DNA of 64,000 bases from Mycobacterium sp. SM1 (GTDB lineage: Bacteria > Actinomycetota > Actinomycetes > Mycobacteriales > Mycobacteriaceae): contig NZ_JAFLNH010000001.1 of NCBI RefSeq assembly GCF_018361265.1, positions 2,024,749 through 2,088,748 on the forward strand, given 5' to 3'. Below the pieces are notes generated by a model that saw only the letters and a list, made by a program, of their open reading frames with translations, was not told the DNA's origin and ran no database searches. Each line of letters starts with the position of its first letter. Within the stretch, counting starts at the first letter, position 1. Of the stretch, positions 1 through 8,764 are shown piece after piece. Position numbers and translations under genes: made by a program.

Positions 1-1
1 T

Positions 2-283
2 GACGACGAGCCCGAAGAAGGGCTTATCGACGAATTTGGGCGGGCCATTCGTCTGACCTCCTACCGGGTGATGTCGCAGCAATTTATCATCGGCGCAGCG
101 CGCGTCCCGGGCTTCACTGGATATGCCACGTTCACTATCAAAGGGGCGGACTGTTTTACGAGCTACGTTGCGGTGCTGTTGCGGTTTGGAGAGTTCTCTG
201 GCTGCGGAATCAAATCGTCTCTGGGTATGGGGGCAATGCAGGTCGATGCACTGCCTCGATCACGGAAGGACCTGCCGCAGTGA
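2..283 (+). CDS. cas6: Cas6 CRISPR repeat endoribonuclease, C-terminal part (gene starts outside window)
   Basis: About 93 C-terminal residues of a Cas6-type RAMP protein, which cuts repeat RNA to make crRNAs in type III systems. Seen: the frame is open from base 2, and the end carries the glycine-rich segment expected of Cas6 (FGEFSGCGIKSSLGMG, close to the C-terminus). The stop TGA overlaps the GTG start of cas10 (GTGA, 4 nt), so the two are translationally coupled. The order cas6-cas10-...-csm4-csm5-csm6-cas1-cas2 is that of the M. tuberculosis locus. The catalytic N-terminal half is not visible, so activity cannot be judged. Confidence 0.85.
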   Translation, partial: DDEPEEGLIDEFGRAIRLTSYRVMSQQFIIGAARVPGFTGYATFTIKGADCFTSYVAVLLRFGEFSGCGIKSSLGMGAMQVDALPRSRKDLPQ

Positions 284-1857
284 TTGATCCGGCTTTGATC
301 GAGACCATCATTGGTTGTCTCCTTCACGACATCGGGAAACCGGTCCAACGCGCCGCGCTCGGTTACCGCGGCAAGCACAGCGCGATCGGGCGGGCCTTCA
401 TGAAGAAGGTGTGGCTGCGCGACAATCGCAATCCTGCGGAGTTCGGCGAGGAGTTGGGTGAACCCCATATCAGCGCCGCCGACCGCAACATTCTCGACGC
501 CATCAGCTACCACCACGCCGAGGCGCTGCGTTCTGCGACCCAGCATGGCGCCTTGGCCGTCGATTCCCCAGCGTATATCGCCTATCTCGCCGACAACATC
601 GCAGCGGGCGCCGATCGCCGCAAGGCCGCATCCGACGACGGAGCCGGGTCCAGCACCTGGGACCCGGACTCTCCGCTGTATTCGGTGTTCAACCGGTTCG
701 GCCCTGAGCCCGCCAATCTCGCGTTCGCCCCAAAGATGCTCGATGATCGTGAACCGATCAACATTGCGAGCGATCGCAGAATTGAGTTCGACAAGCATCG
801 CTACCCCGACATCGTCCGCAAATTGGAAAGTGTTCTGGCGGGTCTTGACAGGTCTGAGGCGTTCCTGACCAGCCTGCTGAACGTTCTGGAGGCGACGCTG
901 TCCTTTGTGCCCTCGTCGACCGACGCATCTGAAGTTGTCGACGTGTCGCTGTTTGACCACATGAAACTGACGGCAGCGGTCGGCAGCTGCATTTGGCATC
1001 ACTTACGGGAGTCCGGCCAAACCGACTACAAGGTGGCGCTGTTCGACAACGAGGAGACCTTTTACGGCGTCACGGCGTTTCTGCTTGCCACCTTCGATAT
1101 TTCAGGCATCCAGGATTTCATCTACACCATCCACTCCGACGGTGCGGCCAAGATGCTGCGCGCGCGGTCGTTTTACCTGGAGCTGCTGACCGAGCATCTT
1201 GTCGATGAGCTGCTAGACCGGGCGCAAGTGAGCCGGGCAAACCTGACCTATTCCGGCGGTGGGCACGCCTATCTGCTGTTGCCGCACACCGCGGCGGCAC
1301 GCCAGGCGCTGGTGGGCTTCGAGCGTGCGACCAACGACTGGCTGTTAAAGAATTTCACCACCCGGCTGTTTTTGGCGACGGGATCGATCGCGCTGAGCGC
1401 AAACGATCTGATGCGCCGCCCGAACGAAAGCGCGGACCAGGCCCGCGAGCGCGCCCAACGCTACAGCGGCTACTACAAAACGATGAGCACGCAGTTGTCG
1501 CAGAAGAAGCTCGCCCGCTACAGCGCACAGCAGTTGCGCAGACTCAACGCCGACGACTACGACGGCCAGACGGGCGAGCGCGAATGCCGGGTCTGCCACA
1601 CCGTCGACCGCACCATTGACGACGACAGCTTGTGCAGCCTTTGCCGGGCGCTCACCGAGGCCTCACCGCGCATACAGGACAAAACCCGACAGTTCGTGCG
1701 CATTGGTAACGGCGCATCAGCGGATTTACCGCTTCCCTTCGGGGCCGGGCTGGACTTTCTCATCAAGGCCGACGCCGAGCAGGCGGTCGATCAACCGCAG
1801 ACTCGCCGCCTGTACGCCAAAAACAAATACTATATCGGAGAAAACCGGCCCTCCTGA
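280..1857 (+). pseudogene. cas10: Cas10/Csm1, truncated before the GGDD cyclase domain
   Basis: Large subunit of the type III-A Csm effector complex. It starts GTG at 280, overlapping cas6. Seen in order: an HD nuclease motif near residue 17 (HDIGKP), a first Palm-like region around residues 265-400, and a Cys4 zinc finger around 434-457 (CRVCH...CSLC). About 522 codons are native; the last codons and stop lie in the left end of an ISL3 element. The family is usually about 800 residues, so the second Palm domain with GGDD, which makes cyclic oligoadenylate, and the C-terminal domain are gone. An HD-only DNase fragment could still be made, but cOA signalling from this gene is lost. Confidence 0.93.
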
Positions 1858-3514
1858 CGTATCCGTGGGTGGGTGGGGCCGATTCGGGGCCGTGATCTGA
1901 TGGTTGAATTCGTTTGTGCTCCCTTCCGCGATAGTTGCCTGTAGCGCTGCCCGGGTGGGAGGTGTCCATGTGGAGCCCCCGAGCGCAGCGAGGCGGAACG
2001 ACATGGACACCGACGAGCGGGTAGCGCAGAATCGGCGACGTCTGAGAGGGGAAACCCGAGGGGTGCCCTGGTGGAGGGGTGTTAGCCGCGGCCGGGCAGG
2101 GTGGGGCGGTGCCCGCCGAGGGCGAGCATGGCCAGGGCGATCAGCGCGGCGGGGTTGTGGAATCCGAATGCGATGCGGGTGAGCAGGCGGATCTTGGTGT
2201 TGGTGGATTCGATCAATCCTTGGGACAGGCCGTGGTCGAGGGCGGCGTCGATGGCCTCGCGGTGGCGTTTGATGCGGCGGGCCAGCTCGACGAAGACCGG
2301 GATGCGGCAGCGCCGCGCCCAGGAGATCCACTTGTCGAGGGCGTCTTTGCCGTCCTGGCCTTTGACCGAAAACACATGCCGCAGGCCCTCTTTGAGCAGG
2401 TACGCGCGGTAGAGCCGGGTGTCGGTCTTGGCGATCCAGGCCAGTTTGGCGGTTTGGCGTTCGGTGAGGTCTTCGGGGTTTTTCCACAGCGCGTAGCGGG
2501 CGGCTTTGAGCCGCCGTGCTCGTTCATGACCCGGCCGCGGCGCGGTGTTCCTGCTGGGCCGACCACAGCCCCATTTGGCCTCGCCGCGCGCGATCGCTCG
2601 CGCGTCGTTCCAGGCCCGGCGCCGCTCGGCATCCAGCGCCTCGGTGGCCCAGGCCACCACATGAAACGGATCTGCGCAGCGGATCGCGCCCGGGCAGCGC
2701 TCGGCGACCACATCGGCAATCCACTCCGCCGCATCGGCGGACACATGGGTGATCAGCGCGCACCGCTGGGCGCCCAGAGCGTCGAAAAACCGCCGCAGCG
2801 TCTTGGTGTCGCGGCCCGGGGCGGCCCACACCAGCCGGCCGCTGTCGTGGTCAACCACCACCGTGAGGTACTTGTGGTGACGCTTATAGGAGATCTCATC
2901 GATGCCGATCCGACGCAGACCCGCAAACCGGTCGATCCTCTTCTCCGTGTCGGCCCACACCCTCGCCACGATCGCCCCTACGGTGCGCCAGGCGACCCGC
3001 ATCAACTCGCACACCGCGGTTTTCGAACACGCCACCGCCAGCCAGGCCACCGTGTCATCAAAGGCCAAAGTGTGCCCGGCATGGTGGCGCGCCCACGGCA
3101 CCGCCACCACCGTAGGCCCATGGGCGGGGCAGTTCACCCGCGGCGCATCGGCCTCCAGCACCACCTGCATCGTGCCCCAATCCAGGCCCCGCCACCGGCG
3201 CCGACCCTCACCCCGGTCATACCAGGGCGCCCTGCGACCGCAGCGGCCACAACGGCGCGAAACACCACTTCGCGGCCGCACCCGCGCCACCACCAGCGTG
3301 TCGCCGTCGGCGTCTTCCTGCCCGAACTCCTCGAACTCGATGTCTTCGATCACGGTGCGCTGGTCGACACCCAGCAGCGCACGCCATAGCCTCACATTGC
3401 GCACGTCGTTGTTGGCTCCTTTGGTTCCTGACCTTCCACAAGCCAGAAACCTTAAGCCACAACGACGTGCGCCCCTTACATCAACAACCGGCCCACGGAA
3501 GCGTCAGAAGAGCC
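1847..3514 (-). mobile_element. ISL3-family insertion sequence disrupting the csm operon
   Basis: The boundaries come from imperfect terminal inverted repeats. The left end reads GGCCCTCCTGACGTATCC from 1847, and the right end read on the minus strand starts GGGCTCTTCTGACGCTTCC at 3514. Length is about 1.67 kb with one transposase gene on the minus strand. ISL3 elements normally leave an 8-bp target duplication; the flanks here (AGAAAACC on the left, AAAAAAGC on the right) do not match. Together with the missing cas genes, this indicates that the element took part in a deletion after insertion. Exact ends are good to a few bases. Confidence 0.8.
2082..3404 (-). CDS. ISL3-family transposase
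   Basis: A 440-residue DDE transposase, full length for the family. Seen: an N-terminal zinc-binding region with paired cysteines (CGRCGRRAPW near residue 53 and a downstream C-P-A-H-G), then the catalytic core with GIDEISYKRHHKY around residue 166, where the first Asp lies, and a second acidic region at the start of ADPFHVVAWA. The C-terminal E region is near GLIESTNTKIRLL. No frameshift is visible, so the element may still be mobile. It is antisense to the cas genes. Confidence 0.92.
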   Translation of the reverse strand: MRNVRLWRALLGVDQRTVIEDIEFEEFGQEDADGDTLVVARVRPRSGVSRRCGRCGRRAPWYDRGEGRRRWRGLDWGTMQVVLEADAPRVNCPAHGPTVVAVPWARHHAGHTLAFDDTVAWLAVACSKTAVCELMRVAWRTVGAIVARVWADTEKRIDRFAGLRRIGIDEISYKRHHKYLTVVVDHDSGRLVWAAPGRDTKTLRRFFDALGAQRCALITHVSADAAEWIADVVAERCPGAIRCADPFHVVAWATEALDAERRRAWNDARAIARGEAKWGCGRPSRNTAPRPGHERARRLKAARYALWKNPEDLTERQTAKLAWIAKTDTRLYRAYLLKEGLRHVFSVKGQDGKDALDKWISWARRCRIPVFVELARRIKRHREAIDAALDHGLSQGLIESTNTKIRLLTRIAFGFHNPAALIALAMLALGGHRPTLPGRG

Positions 3515-4146
3515 CAAAAAAGCTCGGCTTCGTGCCCGTCGAGCAGCTCGGAGCGTTCCTGAGCGGCAGGGCCGATCTCGATAAGCTCGCCGAGGTGCAA
3601 AACAAGATCGGCGAGTACGCGGTGGCGGCCAAGGCCGCGATCCGCACCGGAAAAGCCGACGCCGAACCCTACCGCGTGACCTATTTCCGTTTCAACGATG
3701 ACGCCGGCCTGTGGCTGGTGGCGACTGGAACCGAATCCGAACTGGCTTTGCTTAGCGGGCTGCTGCACGGCCTGGCCGGCCTGGGTGGTGAACGAACCAG
3801 CGGCTTCGGCACGTTCACCATCACCGAAGCCGAAACCCCGGCACAGCTGGCAATCACCACCGAGGCCGCATTGCTGATGACACTGTCCACCGCGCTGCCC
3901 GCCGACCACGAACTGGAGCCCGCCCTCGCCGGAGCGACCTATCGCCTGGTCAGGCGCAGCGGGTTCATTTCATCGGCCACTTACGCCGAGACGCCGCGCC
4001 GCAAGCGCGATCTGTACAAGATGGCGGCGGGCTCGGTCTTCACCCGCCCGTTCGAGGGTGTGATCGCCGACGTCGGCCGGGGCGGAGCCCACCCGGTGTA
4101 CAGCTACGCCCGCCCGTTGTTCCTCGCCCTGCCGGAGATCGCCTGA
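3515..4146 (+). pseudogene. csm4: Csm4, 3' fragment (N-terminal third deleted)
   Basis: About 210 C-terminal residues of Csm4, the Cas5-like subunit that caps the crRNA 5' tag in the Csm complex. Seen: the frame runs straight out of the ISL3 right end (3514) into KKLGFVPVEQLGAFLSG, a glycine-rich GLGGERTSGFGTF stretch typical of Csm4, and a C-terminus ending LFLALPEIA. Csm4 is normally about 300 residues, so about 90 are missing. Its stop overlaps the csm5 ATG (TGATG). There is no obvious native start; a GTG near 3532 is in frame but internal to the domain. The frame is also open back into the IS, so a fusion product is possible but unlikely to fold. Confidence 0.9.
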
Positions 4147-5273
4147 TGAGCGCGTACCTCAAAACGTTCGAACTGACCCTGAAATGTCTGGGCCCGGTCT
4201 TTATCGGCTCCGGTGAGAAACGCACTTCGAAGGAGTACGTGCTCGGCAAGCAGATCGTCTATTTTCCCGACATGCACAGGCTTTACGCCGACATCGCCGC
4301 ACAGGGCAAGGCGGCGTCGTTCGAGGAGTTCGTGATGAACACCGGTGGCGCCCAGGCCGCGTCGCGACTAGGAGATTGGCTGAGCCGCAACGGGATTCAA
4401 CCAAGTCTCGCCAAGCATGGCGGGTACTGGGTGAGGATCGGAACGCTTGCGCCCGGGCGTGAGCGACGAGGCCCGGGCGGCCAGCGCATCCGGGAGCAGC
4501 ATCCGCTCAACGAGATCCACGCGTTCATCAAGAACGCCTACGGGAAACCCTATGTGCCTGGGTCGAGCATCAAAGGACTGCTGCGCAGCCTCTACTTGCA
4601 AGCCGAGTTGCACCGCAGGCCCCAGCCGCTGCGGGTAAAGGGGTCGACCAAGGGGGAACAGGGCCAATCCGGCGAGCGTGCAGAACGATCGATGCTGCGG
4701 AAAGCCGGTCGGCTGCCCGACCGTCCGCAGGACGCGGTCAACGACCTGTTCCAGGCGATCCGTGTCGGCGACTCAGCCCCGCTAGGCACAAGCGACCTAG
4801 TGATCTGTCAAAAGATTGACATGAACGTCCACGGCGATGTTGGCGGCCTTCCGCTATTTCGTGAGTGCTTAACAGCCGGTGCGACCATCGCGGTGCGGCT
4901 AACCGTCGACACCAGACCACCCCAGCAGGGCGGCTGGCCCGATGGCGAACGGTTCCTGGATTCGCTCGAACGGCAAGCCGGCTACGTCAACAAAGAGCGT
5001 TACGCGGGCTACGCCGCGAAATTCTGGGACGATCAACCGCAGCAAGGCCCCATCGTCTATCTAGGCGGCGGCGCGGGCTACCGCAGCAAGACGTTCGTCA
5101 CCGAACAGGACGACATGGCGACGGTGCTAGACCTGCAGTTTCCCAAGATCAAACACGCCGAAAAAACCCGAGAGCTGGGCGTCTCACCGCTTGTCCTCAA
5201 ACTGACCAAGATCGGTGAAACGCACTATGAGATGGGTATGTGCGAGCTGTCAATCAAGCGGGCCGGCGGATGA
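4146..5273 (+). CDS. csm5: Csm5, RAMP subunit of the type III-A complex
   Basis: A 375-residue Csm5, the Cas7-like subunit at the head of the Csm backbone, involved in crRNA 3' maturation. Seen: an N-terminal RAMP start (LTLKCLGPVFIGSGEK), the Csm5 signature IKNAYGKPYVPGSSIKGLL around residues 125-143, and a C-terminal half without breaks. Length equals the M. tuberculosis homologue as I recall it. The ATG overlaps the csm4 stop, and its own stop overlaps csm6 (ATGA), so it sits in the same operon. The gene is intact but lacks partners, because csm2 and csm3 are absent and csm4 is cut. Confidence 0.92.
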   Translation: MSAYLKTFELTLKCLGPVFIGSGEKRTSKEYVLGKQIVYFPDMHRLYADIAAQGKAASFEEFVMNTGGAQAASRLGDWLSRNGIQPSLAKHGGYWVRIGTLAPGRERRGPGGQRIREQHPLNEIHAFIKNAYGKPYVPGSSIKGLLRSLYLQAELHRRPQPLRVKGSTKGEQGQSGERAERSMLRKAGRLPDRPQDAVNDLFQAIRVGDSAPLGTSDLVICQKIDMNVHGDVGGLPLFRECLTAGATIAVRLTVDTRPPQQGGWPDGERFLDSLERQAGYVNKERYAGYAAKFWDDQPQQGPIVYLGGGAGYRSKTFVTEQDDMATVLDLQFPKIKHAEKTRELGVSPLVLKLTKIGETHYEMGMCELSIKRAGG

Positions 5274-6520
5274 TCCTGTTCTCTCCGGTGGGTGCCGCTG
5301 ACCCTATCACCGCGCTGGGCGACGGTCCGATGCTGCACATTGTCCGCCACTACCAGCCGGCAGTGGTGGTTCTGTTCCTCAGCCCACAACTAGCGGGCTA
5401 CGAGCAAAAAGATCGGCGTTACACCGCGGCAATCCAACGGCTTGCTTCTGCCATTGAGGTTCGTAAAGTAGAGTCGGCGGAGGGCCAAGTCCACCGCTTC
5501 GACGTTTTCATACCCGAGTTTCGTGCGCAACTTACTAGGTTAGCGGAAGAATTTCCCGGCCAGGAGATTCTACTTAACACCAGTTCGGGAACTCCGGCGA
5601 TGCAGAGCGCGCTCGTCGCGATCAATGCCTTCGGCATTCCCGCCACCAAGGCCATACAGGTCCACACGCCGAAAAACGCAATGAGCAGCCCCGGTGATCG
5701 CGAGGACCCAGCAGACTACGACCTCGACTTGCTATGGGAGGCCAACGACGACAATCGACCAGGGGCCACGAACCGTTGCATCGAAGTCTCGTCCGAGGCG
5801 CTGGGGGTCATGCTCGAACGGGAAAACCTCAAGCAGCTCATCGACTCATACGACTACGCGGCGGCCCTGGCACTCATCCCGCATGCGCGTTTGCCACGGC
5901 CTGCACAAGAGTTCATCAGGGCCCTCAGGTGCCGAGCGAGCCTCGACCACGACACGTCCGAAAGGCTGCTGGAAAACACAAAATTCAAATACCTCGCCAA
6001 TGCAGCAGCCGAGTACGTGACCGCACTCGACCTTCTCAGGAGACGCAAGCAGTGGGCCGACTTTGCACGGGCGGCGACACCGGCGATCGACGCTGCTCTA
6101 AAGTCCACGCTGGCTGGCTATTTGCGCGAGGACCGCTACCTCAGCCCTGACGGACGACTCGATCGTGAAAAACTGGATCGCGAACCGGAAATTAGAACCA
6201 TTCTTGACCACCGCCTGAAGGCGCAGCCGAAGCATCGCTATATGTACCTGTTCACAAAGGATTGGCTCAAGCTTCTGGAAGAGTTTTCTCCTGAGAGTTA
6301 CCGGCGCCTTAAGCCACTGGGCGACTTTGCCACTCGCGTTAGGAACACGGCCGCACACGAGATTGTCGCCATTGACCACGCCAAGCTGAAGAGGGATGGG
6401 GGGCTCAGCGCGCAAGAGTTGCTCGACATATTGGCTCGCGAGACAGATGCCGACCTCACCTTATACGACCGGTTGAATGCCGAAGCCAAACGGCTGATCG
6501 ACACCGCGGCAATAGACTAG
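5270..6520 (+). CDS. csm6: Csm6, cOA-activated CARF-HEPN ribonuclease
   Basis: 416 residues. Csm6 is a stand-alone RNase of type III immunity: cyclic oligoadenylate binds the CARF domain and switches on the HEPN domain. Seen: an N-terminal Rossmann-like CARF start (MILFSPVGAADPI) and the ligand-pocket segment LLNTSSGTPAMQSA around residue 105; a C-terminal HEPN motif RNTAAHE around residue 361 (R-x4-H). The start chosen is ATG 5270, which overlaps the csm5 stop by 4 nt. No frameshifts or missing catalytic residues. Its usual activator is made by Cas10, whose GGDD half is deleted here, so the gene may be inert unless another cOA source exists. Confidence 0.93.
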   Translation: MILFSPVGAADPITALGDGPMLHIVRHYQPAVVVLFLSPQLAGYEQKDRRYTAAIQRLASAIEVRKVESAEGQVHRFDVFIPEFRAQLTRLAEEFPGQEILLNTSSGTPAMQSALVAINAFGIPATKAIQVHTPKNAMSSPGDREDPADYDLDLLWEANDDNRPGATNRCIEVSSEALGVMLERENLKQLIDSYDYAAALALIPHARLPRPAQEFIRALRCRASLDHDTSERLLENTKFKYLANAAAEYVTALDLLRRRKQWADFARAATPAIDAALKSTLAGYLREDRYLSPDGRLDREKLDREPEIRTILDHRLKAQPKHRYMYLFTKDWLKLLEEFSPESYRRLKPLGDFATRVRNTAAHEIVAIDHAKLKRDGGLSAQELLDILARETDADLTLYDRLNAEAKRLIDTAAID

Positions 6521-6534
6521 GGCCAGCCACGACG

Positions 6535-7548
6535 ATGCAGCTGTACGTCTCAGACACCGTGTCGCGGGTCAGCTTCGTTGACGGCCAAGTCGTCGTCTGG
6601 AGCGACGAGCACGGCGAGAAGCATTACCCAATCGAAACTCTCGACGGCGTCACCCTGTTCGGCCGACCCACTATGACAACGCCGTTCATCCTGGAAATGT
6701 TGAAGCGTGATATCGACATACAGCTGTTTGGTACCGACGGACACTATAAAGGCCGAATCGCCGCGCCCACCGTGACTCAAGCACCCCGGCTTCGCGCCCA
6801 GGTCTATTGTGCCGACGATCCGGCGTTTTGTCTGCACATGGGCAAAAGGATCGTTGCCACGAAGATTCGGCATCAGGAAGCGCTTTTGGCCGCATATGCT
6901 CCAGCTGACCAGCGACTACAGGAATATGTCCAGCCAATTCGCCATTCTTTGCGATGGGTCGGCCGGTGTGGTTCGCTTGCGGAACTGAACGGGTTCGAGG
7001 GCAATGCCGCGAAGGCGTATTTCGCCGGACTGCAGCTAGTGGTGCCCGAGGAGTTCGCGTTCAACGGGCGATCAACCCGCCCGCCGGCCGACGCGTTCAA
7101 CTCGATGCTCAGTCTCGGTTATTCGCTGCTGTACAAGAATATAATCGGCGCAATCGAGCGGCATAGTCTCAACGCTTACATCGGTTTCCTGCATCAAGAT
7201 TCGCGTGGTCACGCCACCCTGGCGAGCGACCTGATGGAAGTCTGGCGTGCGCCAGTCGTCGACGACACTGTTTTACGGTTGATTGCCGAAAGACTGGTCC
7301 ATGCTGACGATTTCACGAAAAATCCCGAAACCGGCGCAGTGTACGCGGCCCGCACCGCAATACGTTCTATTGTCAGAGCGTTTGGGAATCGGATCGCTCG
7401 GACGGCGACGTACATCGGAGGTGATCCCCACCGGTACACTTTTCAATACGCCCTCGACCTTCAATTGCAGAGCCTGGTCCGGGCAATCGAGGCGCGATCG
7501 CCGTCGCTGTTCGCCGACATCGAAATTAGCGCGGGCAGCGCACGGTAA
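6535..7548 (+). CDS. cas1: Cas1 integrase
   Basis: 337 residues, normal length. Cas1 joins new spacers into the array with Cas2. Seen: the metal-binding Glu in NGFEGNAAKAYF (about residue 153), the His in GFLHQDSRG (about 221) and the acidic residue in LASDLMEVWR (about 235), which together form the expected active site. It starts ATG 6535, 14 nt after csm6, in the same operon. The reading frame is uninterrupted and looks functional. Confidence 0.95.
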   Translation: MQLYVSDTVSRVSFVDGQVVVWSDEHGEKHYPIETLDGVTLFGRPTMTTPFILEMLKRDIDIQLFGTDGHYKGRIAAPTVTQAPRLRAQVYCADDPAFCLHMGKRIVATKIRHQEALLAAYAPADQRLQEYVQPIRHSLRWVGRCGSLAELNGFEGNAAKAYFAGLQLVVPEEFAFNGRSTRPPADAFNSMLSLGYSLLYKNIIGAIERHSLNAYIGFLHQDSRGHATLASDLMEVWRAPVVDDTVLRLIAERLVHADDFTKNPETGAVYAARTAIRSIVRAFGNRIARTATYIGGDPHRYTFQYALDLQLQSLVRAIEARSPSLFADIEISAGSAR

Positions 7549-7552
7549 GTCG

Positions 7553-7894
7553 ATGGCGCTGGCGAGCCGGGAAGAATATTTCAACCTCCCCCTGCATGTC
7601 GACGAGGCCGGAGGTGTGGTCGGAAAGACGTTCGTACTTGTCATCTACGATATTGTCGACGACAAGCGGCGAACCTGTCTGGCGAAAATTTTGTCCGGCT
7701 TCGGGTACCGTGTTCAGCGATCGGCATTCGAAGCGATGCTGACGAAAGCTCAGCTTGTGAGGCTTGTGAAGAAAATCGACCGGTTCAGCAAGGAGGGAGA
7801 TAACATCCGAATCTACAAGATCAGAGGCGACGCCGCGGTGACGTTCTATGGGGAGGGTCAGCTCGTGAGCGCGCAGGATTACGACTTCATATGA
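7553..7894 (+). CDS. cas2: Cas2 adaptation protein
   Basis: 113 residues from ATG 7553, 4 nt after the cas1 stop. The same frame is open further upstream, but that part overlaps cas1; this start gives the standard Cas2 length. Seen: the ferredoxin-like first strand with the conserved acidic turn (LVIYDIVDDKRR, about residues 26-37), followed by FGYRVQRSAFEAML. Cas2 forms the scaffold of the Cas1-Cas2 integrase. Intact. Confidence 0.93.
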   Translation: MALASREEYFNLPLHVDEAGGVVGKTFVLVIYDIVDDKRRTCLAKILSGFGYRVQRSAFEAMLTKAQLVRLVKKIDRFSKEGDNIRIYKIRGDAAVTFYGEGQLVSAQDYDFI

Positions 7895-7945
7895 CCGACC
7901 TCAGGCTTGTCTCTCTTACCACATGTGAGGCGGTTTGGCAATAGA
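7895..7945 (+). promoter_or_regulatory. Probable CRISPR leader
   Basis: Only 51 bases separate the cas2 stop from the first repeat. The far end of the array carries the degenerate repeats, so the leader (integration side) should be here. No clear -10 box can be assigned; transcription may come through from the cas operon. Confidence 0.4.
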
Positions 7946-8420
7946 GTCGGCAAACCATTCACCCCGAGAGGGGACGGAAACTTGGCCGAGCTCCTGGATG
8001 CGCGGGACAATTTGCGGGTCGGCAAACCATTCACCCCGAGAGGGGACGGAAACCGGAACATTGGCCTTCAATTTTGCCTCCCGTCACGTCACGTCGGCAA
8101 ACCATTCACCCCGAGAGGGGACGGAAACGAGCGTGGGGCGGTCGTGGTTTTGGAGCGTCGCGCGGCTTCGGGTCGGCAAACCATTCACCCCGAGAGGGGA
8201 CGGAAACAATCTCGATGATGTGCTCGGTCATGTCACTTCCTTTCCTCAGGTCGGCAAACCATTCACCCCGAGAGGGGACGGAAACTCGAGGGACGTGATT
8301 TTTAGGTCGTCATATCCGTGTGGGCAAACCATTCACCCCGAGAGGGGACGGAAACCCCCTCACAAGCCCAAGCCGTCACCAACCTAGCCACAGAGTCGGC
8401 AAACCATTCACCCCGAGAGG
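7946..8420 (+). CRISPR. CRISPR array: six 36-nt repeats plus a truncated seventh, six spacers
   Basis: The repeat starts GTCGGCAAACCATTC and ends CCCCGAGAGGGGACGGAAAC. Repeats begin at 7946, 8018, 8093, 8172, 8250, 8320 and 8395. Spacers run 7982-8017, 8054-8092, 8129-8171, 8208-8249, 8286-8319 and 8356-8394 (34-43 nt). Repeat 6 begins GTGGG instead of GTCGG, and repeat 7 stops after 26 nt at 8420, where a recombinase fragment begins. The CCCC-GAGA-GGGG hairpin and the ACGGAAAC tag fit Cas6 processing. The last 20 nt equal those of the M. tuberculosis direct repeat, as I recall that sequence. I saw no spacer match inside the window. Confidence 0.97.
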
Positions 8421-8764
8421 TCGCAGCGTATCTGCGGTGGGAGCGCCCACCGGGCCTGGCGGCACCGCAGTGTTTCGTAGTACTGCGGGGCCCGACCGCC
8501 GGCGCACCGGTCAGCGAGGCAGGGCTGCGCAGCCTATTTCGCCGCCACCGGGAGCTCTCCGGCGCGACCCGGGTGCGTCCGCATCGGCTGCGCCACACCT
8601 ACGGCACCGAATTGGCTTCCGGGGGAATTGATCTGCTCGCATTGCGGGCGTTGATGGGGCATGTCTCGCCGGAGACCACGGCCCGCTACGTGCACCTGTC
8701 GGTGGAACAACTCGCCGCCGAATATTGCGCCGCGCGCGCGAGTCTGGCTGGAGCACTGCGATGA
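8421..8764 (+). pseudogene. Tyrosine recombinase (TnpA-like), C-terminal fragment
   Basis: About 113 residues of the catalytic C-terminus of a phage-integrase-type recombinase. Seen: the H-x-L-R-H box (HRLRHTYGTEL), LMGHVSPETTARY with the GH motif, and the Tyr nucleophile. The N-terminal domain and first Arg box are missing: the frame enters directly from the broken CRISPR repeat at 8420. It overlaps the next recombinase start by 4 nt (ATGA), the tnpA-tnpB coupling of Tn554-type elements. It marks the truncated left side of element 1. Confidence 0.85.

Noticed and set aside
163..1002. Reverse frame opposite cas10
   Set aside because: No motifs; opposite a gene with clear HD and zinc-finger signatures.
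7982..8394. Spacers matching sequences inside this window (self-targeting)
   Set aside because: I compared them by eye with the prophage and IS segments and saw no match; a proper search against phage databases was not possible.
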